Assembly: GCA_943788005.1 (NCBI GenBank)
Contig: CALSOP010000002.1
Span: 712,573-776,572 of the forward strand
Length of the DNA: 64,000 nucleotides
From: an uncultured Gammaproteobacteria bacterium
Lineage (GTDB): Bacteria > Pseudomonadota > Gammaproteobacteria > Eutrophobiales > Eutrophobiaceae
Reading direction: 5' to 3'
In this document: positions 63,065-64,000 of the stretch, in pieces
How the letters are laid out: each line of letters begins with the position of its first letter
Numbering within the stretch: position 1 is the stretch's first letter
Notes under the pieces: generated by a model
Databases searched by the model: none
Seen by the model: the letters and a program-made list of their open reading frames with translations, nothing else
Told to the model about the DNA's origin: nothing
Made by a program: the position numbers and the translations under genes

Positions 63065-64000
63065 TTAATTATTATTAATACTTTCACTAATGCCCAGTTT
63101 TTCCAGGTTAGCCGTTGCGGCATCAAAGTTAGTCTGTGCTACTTCACGTTGAAGCCCTGCGAGGAAAAAGCGCACTTTAGCTTCGGCCGCAGTATTTTCT
63201 CTAATGTTTACCAGAAAAAAGTCACTAGCGCCTTTCTTAAAACGTCGTATTTCTGCTTTGCGTAATGCTTCTGATTGATTTACCTCGTCTTTCGCAAGCA
63301 AAAGAAGCTTTTCAGCAGTTCTAAGATCAATAAGAATGTTCCGTACCTCAAGCTGTATTTGATCTTGCATCAGTCTTTCTTCTTGTTTTAGCGCATCTAG
63401 TTTTGCCTCATTCTCAGCCAATGCACCTCGCGCTGCACGCTGTTCAAGTGGGACTGTAAATTTAAGCCCAATTATCACATCGGTTTCATCACGAGAAAAA
63501 CCACCTTCTCCGATTGTCCCTAGAGGCTGAGAGATCCCAAAGTCCAAATCCAGTCTCGGTAGCAAAGAGTTTTGATTGATCTCAATACGACGCATTGCCC
63601 GAGTAATGCTATTTCTAAGTTGTTTTAGTTCCGGCCTTGACGCATATAAAGCATTCAAATCCTGTAGTTCATAGAATTTATCAATAGGGTTTATGACTGG
63701 ATCGTAATCAGGTAAATCCTTCTCTGAGACAATGGCCGGGCTGCCTGTGTCATCGCGATAAAATAGGCTCAGTTCATTTGCAGCGATTGCAAAATCGCGC
63801 TCAGCATTTGCTAATAATGACTTTCTTTGGGTAATGTTCTGCAGGCTTTCTGTCAAAACAATCGCTGCGCGAGCACCCTGCTCAACTTCCTTTTTCAAGC
63901 CTATTTCCCGTTCCAGTGCGATAGATAGCAGATTACTGTATACCTGTATTTTTTGCCCTAATGCAACCCAACGCCAATAAGCAATCATGGCTTTTTGTGC
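63065..64000 (-). CDS. TolC-family outer-membrane efflux protein (partial)
   Basis: Reading frame open to the right edge, so the N-terminus, about a third of the protein, is outside. The ATG at 63988 lies inside the gene and is probably not the start, because the codons before it remain in frame (Ala-Gln-Lys-Ala). The visible 310 residues are long helices with the OEP pattern: IVLTESLQNITQRKSLLANA, GLKFTVPLEQRAARGALAEN and VRFFLAGLQREVAQTNFDAA. Such proteins are exit channels for efflux or secretion; partner genes would lie to the right. It is transcribed toward leuS with about 140 bases between. Confidence 0.85.
   Translation of the reverse strand, partial: AQKAMIAYWRWVALGQKIQVYSNLLSIALEREIGLKKEVEQGARAAIVLTESLQNITQRKSLLANAERDFAIAANELSLFYRDDTGSPAIVSEKDLPDYDPVINPIDKFYELQDLNALYASRPELKQLRNSITRAMRRIEINQNSLLPRLDLDFGISQPLGTIGEGGFSRDETDVIIGLKFTVPLEQRAARGALAENEAKLDALKQEERLMQDQIQLEVRNILIDLRTAEKLLLLAKDEVNQSEALRKAEIRRFKKGASDFFLVNIRENTAAEAKVRFFLAGLQREVAQTNFDAATANLEKLGISESINNN

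Noticed and set aside
1-64000. CRISPR array, rRNA operon or prophage
   Set aside because: No regularly spaced repeats, no rRNA sequence and no phage structural genes are visible in the window.

Overview
The window reads as chromosomal DNA of a gammaproteobacterium of moderate to low GC. Evidence is the gene order of several conserved blocks: yrbG-kdsD-kdsC-lptCAB-rpoN-hpf-ptsN, tolQRAB-pal-cpoB, ruvCAB-ybgC and leuS-lptE-holA-proA-nadD-rsfS-rlmH. HprK and a mannose-type EIIA follow ptsN. Orphan SoxYZ, a PPi-type phosphofructokinase, a proton-pumping membrane pyrophosphatase and a SulP anion transporter point to a sulfur-oxidising, possibly autotrophic relative of the Thiotrichales/Chromatiales. 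The species cannot be named from this window.

Layout. 1-9087 (minus): nitrogen-PTS and sigma-54 genes downstream of the LPS-transport and Kdo genes. 9226-13321 (plus): MurNAc recycling (amgK-murU), then a lytic transglycosylase with two solute-binding domains. 13384-15157 (minus): a thioesterase, an unknown 273-residue protein and a GFA-fold protein. 15247-25068 (minus): queC, queE, the whole Tol-Pal system, ybgC, ruvBAC and yebC. 25285-30460: ppk2 (plus), then nadA, aspS, a DUF502 protein and an FmdB zinc ribbon (minus); a 189-bp terminal-inverted-repeat element lies between aspS and the DUF502 gene. 30652-34428: tRNA-Lys, then an accessory oxyanion cassette of ModE-like regulator, palindromic operators, porin and TupA-like binding protein.

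34473-41402: a CPBP protease, soxYZ, a BepA-like protease, PPi-phosphofructokinase, a FrnE-like DsbA protein and SulP. 41786-49028 is the most accessory stretch. It holds an RhlA-like acyltransferase overlapping a JmjC/cupin oxygenase, a hypoxanthine-DNA glycosylase, a K+-dependent-type H+-pyrophosphatase, the remnant of a second pyrophosphatase of the other subfamily, a small exported protein, and a diiron ODP-like protein paired with a miniature chemoreceptor signalling tip. 49121-55928: maf, rdgC, an unknown small gene, an FMN alpha-hydroxy-acid oxidase, catalase, photolyase and a YiiD-type thioesterase. 55932-62922 (minus) is the leuS-to-rlmH block. A truncated TolC-family gene runs off the right edge.

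Working together. The left part builds and guards the envelope: LPS export, Tol-Pal, murein recycling and BepA. The middle suggests pyrophosphate-based energy economy, with PPi-PFK and H+-PPase, alongside sulfur metabolism and tungstate/molybdate uptake. The best candidates for an undescribed system are the ODP/mini-receptor pair (47649-49028), the RhlA-like/JmjC pair (41786-43466) and the oxyanion cassette that lacks a local ABC permease (30740-34428).
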